64,000 nucleotides of DNA, from NCBI RefSeq assembly GCF_029962835.1, contig NC_080588.1, forward strand, positions 15,146,001 to 15,210,000, in the 5' to 3' direction. Position 1 is the stretch's first letter; each line of letters begins with the position of its first letter. This document shows, piece after piece, positions 34,203-44,804 of this stretch. The stretch comes from Magnolia sinica (lineage: Eukaryota; Streptophyta; Magnoliopsida; Magnoliales; Magnoliaceae). Position numbers and translations under genes: made by a program. The notes under the pieces are model-generated. The model worked only from the letters and a program-made list of their open reading frames with translations, ran no database searches and had not been told where the DNA came from.

Positions 34203-34300
34203 TGAGTAAGAAAATGCCCTTCTATCACAGGATTACAAAATTCGAGGAGCTCGTGGCATTGGGAAGTAAGTTGCTTGTTGGGTTTCACCAAGAGCTAGGT
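34203..34300 (+). pseudogene. captured exon, unidentified protein
   Basis: An exon-like stretch reads MPFYHRITKFEELVALGSKL then LVGFHQEL, followed by AG/GTGAGTT, a good splice donor. I do not recognise the parent gene. A second short exon-like piece (ALYHILNWRK then GTGGGA) lies at about 34785-34818. Between 34310 and 36430 the rest looks like intron or intergenic sequence, with a 77-bp tandem repeat at 35471-35646. Confidence 0.35.
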
Positions 34301-35470
34301 GAGTTCCATTCGTCTTATGGTTTTTCTCTTGCTACATTTTCTAGTTTTAAGTGTCATCACTCATTGACTATACATATGAAATTCATATTTGGCAATCTAG
34401 AGACTGTCCAAATCTTGGGTGGTTAGTCCTATTGTTGATGGAGCTATCCCTAAATATCACACTAATTATTTGATCTTAAACATCTGACTTGCCTATTGAT
34501 GGTTACTAATGATTTTTATCCACCCATTCGATGGACACCATTTCAGTGGTTAGGATGTTCAATCAGCATAGGTTTATTGGACTAAACCATGTTAGATTAT
34601 TTAGGTCACTGTTGAAGAGCTGATGAGTGGACACACATGCTAAGGTCGCAAGATATGAACCAAGTATTCGCTTAGACAACCATTTCATTTATTTTCTGTC
34701 AAACAGACTATATCTAGTGTTGTTAATTATTAATTAAGACTTGTTCTATCTGCCTCATTTTACAGCTTGAGTCATTTTTTTGCCAGACGGCCCTTTACCA
34801 CATTCTAAACTGGAGGAAGGTGGGAAGTTGTACATTTGAGGTTAAACTTTCTCAAGGGCTAGCAGTTGAACTTTTGAATGATCACCGAATACATGTATTA
34901 CTTGGAATACCTTTATTGTCTTTGATAGTTCTAAGGTTGACTCACCATATTAGACCCTATAAGGCAAATAAGATAGAGTTATGTATCATCAAGAGGAGAA
35001 ATTTGTGAGGTTAGTTTGTTTGAATATGTACACATACTACTTTTACTCAAGTACTCCAATATCCAGAGATTCCAGTTCTGTATTCCATCCAATTATTCTT
35101 TTTTGAGAGGTAATTCCTTCCATATTAGAATGCTTTTCATATATTTTAATGCACTAGATATATGAAGCTCTTAAAATTAAAGAAATAATTGTGATTCAAG
35201 AAGTATAACCATTTCAAACATCAAAATACTTTGGATTACTTACCTTTAATTCCTACTTGATCTTGAGGAAAAATTGAGGAAATGATGTGTTTTTTTTTTT
35301 TTTTGGTAAAATGTTGTTTTTACTGCATGTACTTTCCAAGTATTTGTCACCTGCAACTACTTTGTTACTATTCTGAAATCTCATGCTTAACAACTTAATT
35401 GCTTGAGAAGATGTCCTTGTATTCTTTCTATTAAGACTCGTTAATGTTATATTAATGACTCAGATTGCAT

Positions 35471-35646
35471 AAAATGGCAACTTGTGTTGACGTGATCAAT
35501 TTCTAATCTATAAGTCAAAGGTTCGAGATTTGGTGCCCATTTCTTCAAAAATGGCAACTTGTGTTAACGTGATCAATTTCTAATCTATATGTCAAAGGTT
35601 CGAGATTTGGTGCCCATTTCTTCAAAAATGGCAACTTGTGTTGTTT
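35471..35646 (+). repeat. 77-bp tandem repeat, 2.2 copies
   Basis: Copies start at 35471, 35548 and 35625 (AAAATGGCAACTTGTGTT...). The copies are nearly identical, so the duplication is young relative to the element. Confidence 0.8.
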
Positions 35647-36437
35647 CCTGGGATGTTCTTATGGAATCTCTAAGAGTCAAGGACCATTTCTGCCTAGAGT
35701 TATCAGTTTCAAACTTCCAATATAGCCTTGTTAGGAAAATGGTGGATGGTAATAGGTCCTTTCATGTTTGTAGGTTCAAAGAGTGTTTTTTTTAAAAAAA
35801 AATTTTAAAAAGAGATATGCTGGTTTTAAAGAGTTTTTAAGGGTTGACCTAGATTAGATGCATGGTCAGAATTGTGAAGGAACTACAAGTTCTGACTTCT
35901 GAGTCTTCTCAATTGTAAGTTAAATATAAATATTGTGAACCGATGTTTTCTTAAGGAGAGACTCTAGACTTTGAGAAGTACTTTCTCAAATCTGTCAGAT
36001 GTGATGCTCTTATGATTAGCATTATGCTGTGTGATTAATGATCTTAATCAAATATCAGATGGTGTAATGCCATCCATATCTGTGTTGTAGGATCTAATTC
36101 TTGATTTTAGGTGTTTCTAATTGTTGAAATTGCTTCATATATTACTTGTTTCTTTAAATTGTGATTATGGGATTATGAATATCCAACAGCCTATAGCCTT
36201 CACATTGAGTCACAATTTCTCACTAAAATGCTATTTTAATAAATTGATATTGAAATGTGGACATTAAAGCATTGGTAGTAGCAAGACCTGAGCTTGATCA
36301 CTTTTCTATAACTATTATGTGTGAGCGTATGTTGCCTTCTGCTTTGCTTTGTGATTAGAGTTTCACATAACATATAAAGCAAAAAAGTTTAGCTTGAGTT
36401 ATGGCATTAATTTTGGGTTGGTTTCTTGACTGTACAG

Positions 36438-36506
36438 ACTTGAGAACACATTGAATTATGGTCTTAAACGAGTGTGGGCTGTTGGATATATGAAAGGTTC
36501 ATGCCG
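36438..36506 (+). pseudogene. COPB2: captured COPB2 exon (first of three)
   Basis: Bounded by TACAG at the left and GTGAGT at the right. It reads LENTLNYGLKRVWAVGYMKG, the sequence after the WD40 beta-propeller of plant coatomer beta-prime (COPI vesicle coat, Golgi-to-ER transport). The reading frame is intact and the splice phase matches the next exon, where Arg is split CG/G. It represents only a piece of the about 900-residue protein. Confidence 0.8.
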
Positions 36507-36821
36507 GTGAGTGTTTTAACCATTGTTTTTTTCATTCTCTCCCTGCCAATGAGTTTTAAGTTACAGGAAGAAATTTTAGTTCTCAACAATTAATGGATAG
36601 TTCAAGGTGGTTTGCAATCATTGGTTTCATGGCATCATAGTATGTAGATATTTATTGTTTTGCTTAAGAGAATGATGAAACTAGTTCTATTTTACAAAAA
36701 TTGTGTTCACTGTTCATTAAAGCTTATTGAGTGGTAAACTATTCAAGAAGAAATAGGTTCAAGTAACTTGTCCTAAAGTTGTCTACTTGCTTAAAGATGT
36801 ATGTCTTTATTTTGTGTATAG

Positions 36822-36972
36822 GGTTGTAATTGGATATGATGAAGGAACTATTATGATAAAAATTGGTCAAGAAGAACCAGTTGTTAGTATGGACAATAGT
36901 GGCAAGATCATATGGGCTAAGCATAATGAAATTCAAACTGTTAACATCAAGACTGTGGGGGCAGATTTTGAG
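36822..36972 (+). pseudogene. COPB2: captured COPB2 exon (second of three)
   Basis: Starts after TATAG and reads VVIGYDEGTIMIKIGQEEP, VVSMDNSGKIIWAKHNEIQT and VNIKTVGADFE, then the donor GTTAGT. This is one of the best-conserved blocks of plant coatomer beta-prime. No stop or frameshift is present. The intron of about 315 bp upstream is retained, so capture was from genomic DNA and not from a cDNA. Confidence 0.88.
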
Positions 36973-37081
36973 GTTAGTTCACCTTGTATTTATCTTTTTG
37001 TAAGACATGTACTATATCAAAGTTGAAGTTGTATTCTGTTGAAGTTAACATGGTAACATTGCCATTTACTCAACTTCTCAG

Positions 37082-37147
37082 GTTATAGATGGAGAACGAT
37101 TGCCTTTGGCTGTGAAGGAGTTGGGAAGCTGTGATCTTTACCCTCAG
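37082..37147 (+). pseudogene. COPB2: captured COPB2 exon (third of three)
   Basis: Bounded by CTCAG and GTAAGT. It reads VIDGERLPLAVKELGSCDLY then PQ, in phase with the preceding exon. The next expected exon (SLKHNPNGRFVVVCGDGEY in plants) was not seen, so the captured segment ends in the following intron. Plant COPB2 normally has Thr where Ile stands (VTDGERLP). Confidence 0.85.
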
Positions 37148-38840
37148 GTAAGTGAACTTTGCTCAAAATATTTCTACCGACCGTGTGGATATCCTAAACA
37201 GTTGTTGAAATGGAAGTTTTTCTTCTTTAAACTCTAGCATGGTGGAGAACATTAATATTCATGTTTCAACAATGAAGTTGAAAATCATTGAGTTGTTTCA
37301 AGGCAGTAGGTTAGACTTGACTTTATTTTCAGAGATGCACAATCAGAAGATAATTTGAAGAAGTGGATGAAAGAAGATTCTTAAGGATAAACAGTATTGA
37401 AAGACAGGTGAATAGCAGTACTCTTCTTGAGGCTGCCACAGAATTGTGGAAGACAGTACATGATATCAATTCTGAATAAAATAACATTGTAATTGTCTAC
37501 CAAGTACTTCTGCTCATACCTCAGTTTAAGCAAGGCATGAAAGTATGGGTATTACCATCTCATTAATAACGTTACTGGTAAAAACTTGTTTGAATGGGTT
37601 TATGTCTTCACATCTCGTCCTAAGTGCACCACTGACATGGTTGCTCATGGTTGAGCAGGGTTGAACTAAGTGGTCCAGGTTTTGAAACCTACATGGAAAG
37701 TTTCTTCTAAAGTTTGATTTGCTGAACTTACATTCATCAGCTACGACTAAGTTTAAAATTTTCTTCCATATTTCTCTAATTGTATCATTTTCTTCCGTAT
37801 TTCTCTAATTGTATTGCATTAATAGTTAAAAGACCTATCTAGTTATGGCACTAGTTGTTTTGTTGTTTCATTTACAGCAGTAGATAAGTAACTTATTTTA
37901 GATAATCTTGCCATTTTTAAAATATTTTATATGATTTGGAACCTTCAAGTATCATCTTGATTTGTTGGTTTGCAACAGGTAAAGATTTGGGAAGACAAGA
38001 AGGCATTGCCACATGTGCACTAGGACCCTCTAATTCTTGCTTTTTCTTTGGCCCATCTGGGACTTAATTCACCTTTCTTGGTACATCTTTGTTACATATT
38101 TTGACTTAGAAGTTATTGTATCAAATGACAAAACTTCTATTACAAATTTACAATTATATGCCACATGTGCAATTTGTAAGTAATTTCTAAGCTTTTATAC
38201 CAACTTCGACTGAATTAACAGAATTTTCATTCGAGGCCAATAGTCTCTACAGATGGGGGGATATTTTGCATTAATGATGATGATACATATCATTCGCCAG
38301 GTGGATCCCAATGTTAATGTTCAACAGATCAGAAATCTACTTTGTTGAACAATCACAGCTATCTGATCGGTGGACTTCCTCGAGTTGCATATGTATATCT
38401 CTAGTTACTGCATCATTTCATCTACAATTTGATGTTTACAAATGTTTCTGCATCATAAATACTGGGAATGTAATTACAATTTGGTCATTGCCGGTCTACA
38501 ATTTGATCTTTCCTATTAACTAAATTATGTATTTCAAAGTTATTTTCTCCATTAACGCAAGGCAGAGATGACAGATTTCCTGAAAAAGGTCAGTTTTTTT
38601 CATACGAAACTAAATAGCAATGATGTACAAATGCATTTATGTAGAATGTTTCTTGTTACTTGCTTTCTACAGGTTCATATGTATGTAGATTCTCAGGAAA
38701 AATTTACTCATTCTCAGATTGCATTGTGGAATATGCATCCATTATTCAAAGAAAGGGTGACATTCCAACTACTCACACTCTCTCCTTGCTAGCTAAATTA
38801 GTGAATCTTCTTTCCTTCATATTATATGATTCATTGATGA
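37148..38840 (+). other. CACTA interior, intron-like and unassigned
   Basis: T-rich plus-strand sequence with splice-like sites (for example TTTGCAACAG/GTAAAG at 37970-37985), probably intron or flanking sequence of captured genes. The short frames at 38311-38523 and 38568-38792 show no family I recognise. Confidence 0.3.
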
Positions 38841-38843
38841 AGT

Positions 38844-39205
38844 GGCCTGACTATTTAGACAGGCCCATGTTTATATATTATCTCGAAATTGATGAAGTAG
38901 ATCCGGATGTGCGTCGGAGCTATCTGGATGTTGAGCAGGGGTCCCTGGAAGGTGGGAACCACTATTATGACCATGATGAAGTTGTCCATTTCCTATGGAC
39001 AACAATATGGGTGGCCTAACCATTTGGACAGGCTCATGTTTATATATTATCTCAAAATTGATGAAGCAGATCCGGATGTGCGTCGAAGCTATCTGGATGT
39101 TGAGCAGGGGTCCCTGAAAGGTGGGAACTGCTATTATGACCATGATGAAGCTGTCCATTTCATATGGACAACATTAGAGGGGCCTAGCCATTTGGACAGG
39201 CCGTG
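38844..39205 (+). repeat. 168-bp tandem repeat, 2.2 copies
   Basis: Copies begin at about 38844, 39013 and 39181, each starting GGCCT(A/G)(A/G)C(T/C)ATTT(A/G)GACAGG. The copies differ at about one base in fifteen. Both strands stay open through the array (38871-39158 minus, 38907-39239 plus) because of the repeat, not because of selection that I can show. Confidence 0.85.
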
Positions 39206-39230
39206 TTTATATCTGTATTTGCAGGGACCA

Positions 39231-40580
39231 CACCCTTAACCTAAACCACACCTTAAACCTATAACCTAAACCTAAACCTTAACCTATAACCTAAACTTTA
39301 TCCTATAACCTATAACCTATAACCTAAACCTAAACCTATAACCTATAACCTAACCTAAACCTAAACCTAAACCTGTAACCTAAACCTATAACCTATAACC
39401 TAAACCTAAACCTATAACCTAAACCCGATCCCAAACCCAAACCCAATTTCCTAGACCTATAACTTATTCTCAATTCCCTAAAGCTATAACCTATAACCAA
39501 AACCTAAACCTAACCTAAACATATAACCTAAACCTAACCTAAACCTAAAACCTAAACCTAAACCTAAACCATAACCTATAACCTTAACCTAAACCAAAAC
39601 CTATAACCTAAACCTTAACATATTCTCAATTCCCTAAAGCTTTAACCTATAACCTATAACCTAAACCAAAACCTAAACCTAAACCTTAACCTAAACCTAA
39701 ACCTAAACCTATAACCTTAACCTAAACCAAAACCTATAACCTAAACCTATAACCTATAACCTAAACTTATAACCTAACCTTAACCTAAACCTAAAACCTA
39801 AACCTAAACATATAACCTAAACCTAAAACCTAAAACCTAAACCTAAACCTAAAACCTAAATGTATTCTCAAATCCCTAAACCTAAACCTACACCTAATCC
39901 TAATCTCAACTCCCTAACGTAAACCTAAAAGTACACCTAATCCTAATCTCAACTCCCTAACCTAAACCTAAACCTAAATTTGAAAACCCAAACCTAAACC
40001 TGAACCCGATTTCCTAAACCTAAACCTTAACCTAATCTCAATTCCCTAAAGCTATAACCTATAACCTATAACCTAAACCTAAACCTTAACCTATAACCTA
40101 AACTTTAACCTAAACCTAAACCTATAACCTATAACCTGACCTAAACCTAAACCTAAACCTGTAACCTATAACCTAAACCCGATCCCGAACCCGAACCTGA
40201 TTTCCTAAACCTATAACCTATTCTCAATTCCCAAAAGCTATAACCTATAACCTATAACCTATAACCTACACCTAAACCTAACCTAAACCTAAACCTAAAA
40301 CCTAAATATATTCTTAAATCCCTAAACCTAAACTACACCTATTCCTAATCTCAACTCCCTAACCTAAGCCTAAACCTACACCTAATCCTAATTTCAACTC
40401 CCTAACCTAAACATAAACCTAAACTTGAAAACCAAACCTAAACCTGATCCCGAACCCGAACTCGATTTCCTGAACCTAAACCTTAACCTATTCTCAATTC
40501 CCTAAAGCTATAACCTATAACCTATAACCTTAACCTAAACCTAAAACCTAAACCTAAACCTATAGCCTTAACCTAAACCT
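39231..40580 (+). repeat. degenerate telomere-like minisatellite array
   Basis: About 1.35 kb of variants of CCTAAA, CCTATAA and CCTTAA, with occasional canonical CCCTAAA. Higher-order blocks recur (for example TCTCAATTCCCTAAAGCTATAAC at about 39470, 39630, 40040, 40230 and 40490; CCCGAACCCGA at 40190 and 40460). The orientation is the C-rich strand throughout. It lies inside a CACTA element with intact ends, so it is not a chromosome end. Confidence 0.9.
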
Positions 40581-40766
40581 AGGTTTTGAGTTTAAAAGTC
40601 CATCATAGGTTTGAACACATTACTCATATTGGATTTTGCCATAGTTTAGAAGATTTGTAGGTACATTTTTTATTTCTTCATATAAGTGTTTTTTTTTTTG
40701 TCTTTCTTCCTTTTGAAATGTGTACAAAGGCATGCTTGTTTCATTGTGTCTACAAATGCTATTTTA

Positions 40767-40957
40767 TATAGGCTGACAAGCTAAAGAAGTCAGTGGAGGA
40801 TAAAATTCATTTTCTTAAGGCAAGGGTTTCAGAACTTGAAAGTGATCTTGTGTCGAAGTCCACAGAAGTTACATGTTCAGTTTCAAAGAAAGAAGAAGCT
40901 CCATCTTCTACATTTGCTGAAATTGACCGTCTGAAGGAAGAAAATTCTATAAAAACG
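40767..40957 (+). pseudogene. captured coiled-coil exon, unidentified
   Basis: After TATAG the frame reads (A)DKLKKSVEDKIHFLKARVSE, LESDLVSKSTEVTCSVSKKE and EAPSSTFAEIDRLKEENSIK, then GTGAGC. Hydrophobic heptad spacing and high Lys/Glu indicate a coiled coil. The splice borders and open frame suggest a captured exon; I do not recognise the donor gene. The minus-strand frame 40807-41019 is its shadow. Confidence 0.5.
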
Positions 40958-41277
40958 TGAGCATTATTGAATGTATATGGAGGGTGTTTATTGTGTTGGA
41001 GTGTATTTATTTCTTGCACATGAGGGCACGCCTTAGTTGTAATTCTTACGATAGGTTAAGCACAGTGAAGTATTGTTTATTTAGAAATGTGAATGTAGGA
41101 TGCATTGTATGATTTGATTGCTATTTGTAATATATGCATCATTTTTTTTCTGATTGTATTTTATGTACTATTTCTATCAGCATTAAGCTTAGATGAGTTA
41201 TCAATCACAGCAGGTTCTTGCAATGGAAATAGGTCGTATTATTACAATTTTTTTAAAAAATAGCTATAAATATAATC

Positions 41278-41603
41278 CTAGCTATAGCTACAGCTTTTAT
41301 CCATAGGTATTGGTATCTATTGCTACAGATAAAATCCCTTTTGCTACGGATACGATCCGTAGTACGTCCGTCGCTATTGGTGGGGTAGCTAAAAGTATTG
41401 CTATGGATATAATCTGTAGCTATTGGTATCTATGGCTACGGATATAATCCGTAGCTATTGGTATCTATTGCTACGAATATTATCCGTAGTTATACCTTTA
41501 GCTACCCAACCAATAGTGACGGACGTCCTACGGATTATATCCGTAGTAAAAGGACTTTTGCTACAGTTTTTGGCCATATCCTTTGCCCGTTTTTCTTGTA
41601 GTG
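41278..41603. repeat. CACTA right subterminal region and TIR
   Basis: At least six CTACGGAT/ATCCGTAG sites, several forming perfect palindromes around TATA. In addition 41336-41400 and 41485-41550 are inverted copies of each other (GGACG...CTATTGG...TAGCT), so the end can fold. TIR 41578-41603. Confidence 0.8.
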
Positions 41604-41606
41604 TCC

Positions 41607-42140
41607 CCTTTTGGGACAACGACATGATTTCCTATTTCAGTGCATTTGTTTGGTTCTTGGGAAAGAATTTTTTCAAAATCTCTCTACTTAAAGCTTGCCA
41701 TGTAGTGATGGTATGAGGTCTTAGAGAGTTGAGCCATGCTTTGGCTCAATCCTTTAGAGAAAATGAGAATAACCTAAGTTTGAGTGCATCCTTTTTGCCA
41801 TTGTTTATTTGTAATGTTGCAATCACTTCCTCAAAGTCCTTGAGATGCAAGTAGGGGCTTTTAAAATCCAAGCCATGAAATTTAGGAATCAATTGAATCA
41901 CACCTGTTTTAAAATCAATGTTCCCTTTGTGAGCAGGGAACACAATGTAAGATGGTAAAGTTGATCTCTCAGGGTGTAGATGTTCACGTAAAGTCTGTTG
42001 TTGGTTTAACACATTCCTCTGAAATTCATTCTCATCCTCAAGAGGAGGACTGCGTTGATTTTCTCTGTTTTGTATTAGAGTTGGATCTGGCATATTTAAA
42101 TTTGCATTATTAACTAGGTCTGTCATGGAATCCAAGTGGT
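41607..42140 (-). pseudogene. gag: element A gag, N-terminal third
   Basis: Frame 42135-41746 reads MDSMTDLVNNANLNMPDP...LPSYIVFPAHKGNIDF then KTGVIQLIPKFHGLDFKSPY...LRLFSFSLKD, matching the gag at 31-312. It continues in broken frames to 41607, where the CACTA begins, and resumes at 32411. It is the capsid protein of A. Confidence 0.85.
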
Positions 42141-42663
42141 GTTGACTACCTTTCCTAAATGAATAATCCAGGCCTGGGACTAGTCCTCATTCGGAGGAGA
42201 ATCGATTGTTTTGATCTCTACTCCAACATGACATAAACCATCCACACCACACAATGAAAACCACAAATTCAAATAGTAAGTATGATACTTAGAGTAAAAA
42301 TAAAAACTTATCCAACAACCCAGGCGACAGGAGCCGACCATGAGGGTTCAAAGCACAAAGTAAAATAAATCAACAACCCAGGCGGCAAAGCTAACTATAA
42401 GGGTTCAAACCACAAAGCAAAATAAATAAAAAGAAAGTAAAACTAAAGCAGAAATTAAACTATGCTAATCTGGAAAATAGATTTAGCAGATGATCTTTGT
42501 GATCAAACAACAACTGTAGGACAATCATAACACTTAGGTAATAAAATCTCAAGCAAGAGTAACCTTATGTCACAGTTAGTACTTAAAAGATCCAACTGAA
42601 TTTAGTCTCAAAGTAAAACAAAAAATCTACAGAAATTTAGAGGTTTTAGAAAAGAACTTACCT
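42141..42663 (-). other. element A leader, with a 58-bp tandem duplication
   Basis: Non-coding. 42307-42425 contains two copies of a unit starting CAACAACCCAGGCG and ending AAAATAA. Next to the LTR no complement of a common plant tRNA 3' end was recognised, so the PBS is either decayed or of an unusual type. Confidence 0.55.
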
Positions 42664-44092
42664 TAGCTATCTTGCAAGTGCAAAGGTTCATAAGTAGTAT
42701 CCTGTGAATACAAGGTTGATCCCACAGGGAGATGGTTTAGGAGAATGACAAATCAAATGCAAAACTAATAAAGGGAAATTGACCTATAAGAATTCTAATT
42801 AATGGATGCGATGATTTTGAGGGTTTTATTTTTAAATAGAATTTAATTAAATTAAAAACAGCACCCAAGCTTCAAAGTTCCACACATAGGTTAATAACCC
42901 ATAAATCATGATGACTTTAATAACACAATTAGGATCCAAGCACTATGGTCGGCCTAATCTAAAAATAAAACAATTCAAATCTTTTAATAAATGACATAGG
43001 AGATTAGAGAATCATGGATTTGCACCATTAACATATATTCTCAAGCGCTAGTGATTATAAGCATTCAATATCCATGAGATAATGAATCAAACAATGTAAC
43101 ATGTTGAAAATATCTTCCATTTTGGAAATCTAATGACCCAGGTTAAGCCTATCCATTAATATGGATCTCACATGTTAGAAACATATGGATCTCACATGAG
43201 GATTAAAAACCTAAACCTAAATAATTGATAACATGCATACTCTATTCATCTCATCATTAAAAACAATCAATCATCATAATTTACAAAATCATTAAACCCA
43301 TGTGTTTCCCTTCTAGCTTGGGCTAGAGAGAACTAGAAAGACATAATTAAAGCAAAGAAAATAAAAAGCAAGTACATAAACAAATAAAGATCTAAAAAAA
43401 TTGTATAGAAAAATAAAAACAAAAATTATGAAACTTGAAACTTTTCTACAAAAAACTAGAAAGCTCTCCAAAAACCCTAGATTACTTTAAAAAAACCCTA
43501 AGTATGCTTTAGAAGTTCGTGGGAAACCTCTATTTATAGCATAGCTCGGTTACTTTCAAAAAATAAACTCTCTTTATGAAATCCCCGTAGACACGGTGTT
43601 ACATTCTGCACGATTTCGGTGGCAGCGAAATCTGTATTTTATCGCATTTGAAATTATATGTGCAGAGTACTTAGGTGGCAAAATTTGCCACCGAATTTTC
43701 TACCGAAATTGATATCAGTGGCACCAAATTAAACTTAGGTGGCACCGAATTAAATTGTTTTCTTGCTGGACTATTTTGTGCACTTTAGGTGGCATCAAAA
43801 TGTCCTTTTTTTCAGTTGTTTAACTTGTGCATTTGCTAATCTTTTGTCCATCCATTGTACTTGTTTTCCTTCGATCTTTGGCATGAGAATTCTCCTTTCT
43901 TGGTCTCTTAAGATCCCTCCTTTGCCTTGGTAATTCTTGAGTACTAAATCCATGCTTTTAGCATTCTTTTCAATCTAAGCTCTCGGATTCACCTTGCAAC
44001 ACAAACATGCATAAAACGTAACATTAAGTAGTATCATGGTCATAAAACCAAGATATAAACGGGGGAAAATATGCAATATTTGAGTCTCAACA
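42664..44092 (-). repeat. element A 5' LTR
   Basis: 1429 bp, pairing with 14568-16022. Plus-strand start TAGCTATCTTGCA (first two bases decayed from TG), end GAGTCTCAACA. The complement of a TATA box, TATTTATAG, lies at 43531-43539. Followed by TSD GTGGG at 44093-44097. The minus-strand frame 43975-44172 spans the LTR edge and is not a gene. Confidence 0.88.
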
Positions 44093-44097
44093 GTGGG

Positions 44098-44143
44098 GTG
44101 TGAATGCGTGTGTAAGAAGAAAAAACAAAGACTTAAATAGGGT
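44098..44143 (+). mobile_element. tRNA-derived SINE, 3' tail with target duplication
   Basis: GTGTGAATGCGTGTGTAAG followed by an A-rich tail and the duplication AGACTTAAATAGGGT (44129-44143). It completes the SINE started at 14454; the reconstructed body is about 145 bp. Confidence 0.65.
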
Positions 44144-44150
44144 GAGATCT

Positions 44151-44804
44151 TGTAACATCCCGAAATTTCCACGGCCTGAGTACATACTCATGCCTAAGAA
44201 TTTCGGGTGTTAATAATGTATAAATTGGATGCTTCAAAAATTTCGCCATATATATATATATATATTCATTTAGATCAGATGCAATTACATTTATTTAGGT
44301 AACCATTCATGAGAATAAAATCGACTGTATTTATTATTTCATTTGAGTGAAAGAATTCAACAAATTATCAAATGCCTTCTCAATGAGAGCTTATTACATC
44401 ATCGAGTTTGCAGCAGAAATATAAAACTAAATCATAAAACTATCTTCTTATTCATTCAGTATAATCTTCAATAGGGAGATGGTCCTCTAGGTCTTAAGTC
44501 TGTATATCACCTGCATCATCTATACGATTGGAGAGGGTCAATGTCCTACTTATACTGATTGAAAAGGGTCAGTGCCCTACTCATAGAAAACCTGACTCTC
44601 CTTGCATCCCATAACTATGGAGATTCGCTAGCGTGTCCAACGTTAACATGAATTTATGCAAACATCTCAAGGTGACACAACAACACGATTGAGGGATTTA
44701 CGTAACATGATGTGTTCATAGATCAACTATTTGTGACATATGATCCTAAAAAGTGATGTAACATGCATGACGATTTACTTACATCGATTGTGCACTACAC
44801 CAAC
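44151..44804. repeat. element D, left part
   Basis: Non-coding. Contains a short internal duplication (GGAGAGGGTCAATGTCCTAC / GAAAAGGGTCAGTGCCCTAC, about 44530-44580) and the end hairpin. Confidence 0.6.

Larger units (their letters stand above)
32415..41603. mobile_element. 9.2-kb CACTA (En/Spm-like) transposon, non-autonomous, with gene capture
   Basis: Terminal inverted repeats start CACTACCAAAAAAAGGGGC on the left and CACTACAAGAAAAACGGGC on the right (read inward), both continuing AAAGGAT, with 3-bp TSD TCC, the CACTA hallmark. Subterminal copies of GCTACGGATATAATCCGTAGC-type palindromes, the kind of site bound by CACTA transposase, are dense at both ends (32458-32510; 41280-41570). I found no transposase motifs inside. 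The cargo is captured plant exons (COPB2 and others), tandem repeats, a CT tract and a telomere-like array, so it is a Pack-CACTA mobilised in trans. Confidence 0.88.
14568..44092 (-). mobile_element. element A: Athila-like Ty3/gypsy retrotransposon, full length but nested
   Basis: Two LTRs (14568-16022 and 42664-44092) bound by GTGGG duplications enclose gag, protease, RT/RNase H and integrase remnants, all on the minus strand. Removing the two insertions (B with its TSD copy; the CACTA with its TSD copy) leaves about 10.1 kb, a usual size for an Athila-type element. The LTRs differ at roughly 8 in 100 positions over the first 480 bp (by eye). A polypurine tract is present; no standard PBS was recognised next to the 5' LTR. 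Several catalytic residues are lost, so it is inactive. Confidence 0.88.

Noticed and set aside
39231-40580. True telomere or chromosome end
   Set aside because: The units are mostly not the canonical 7-mer, and the array is inside a CACTA element with intact ends and TSD.
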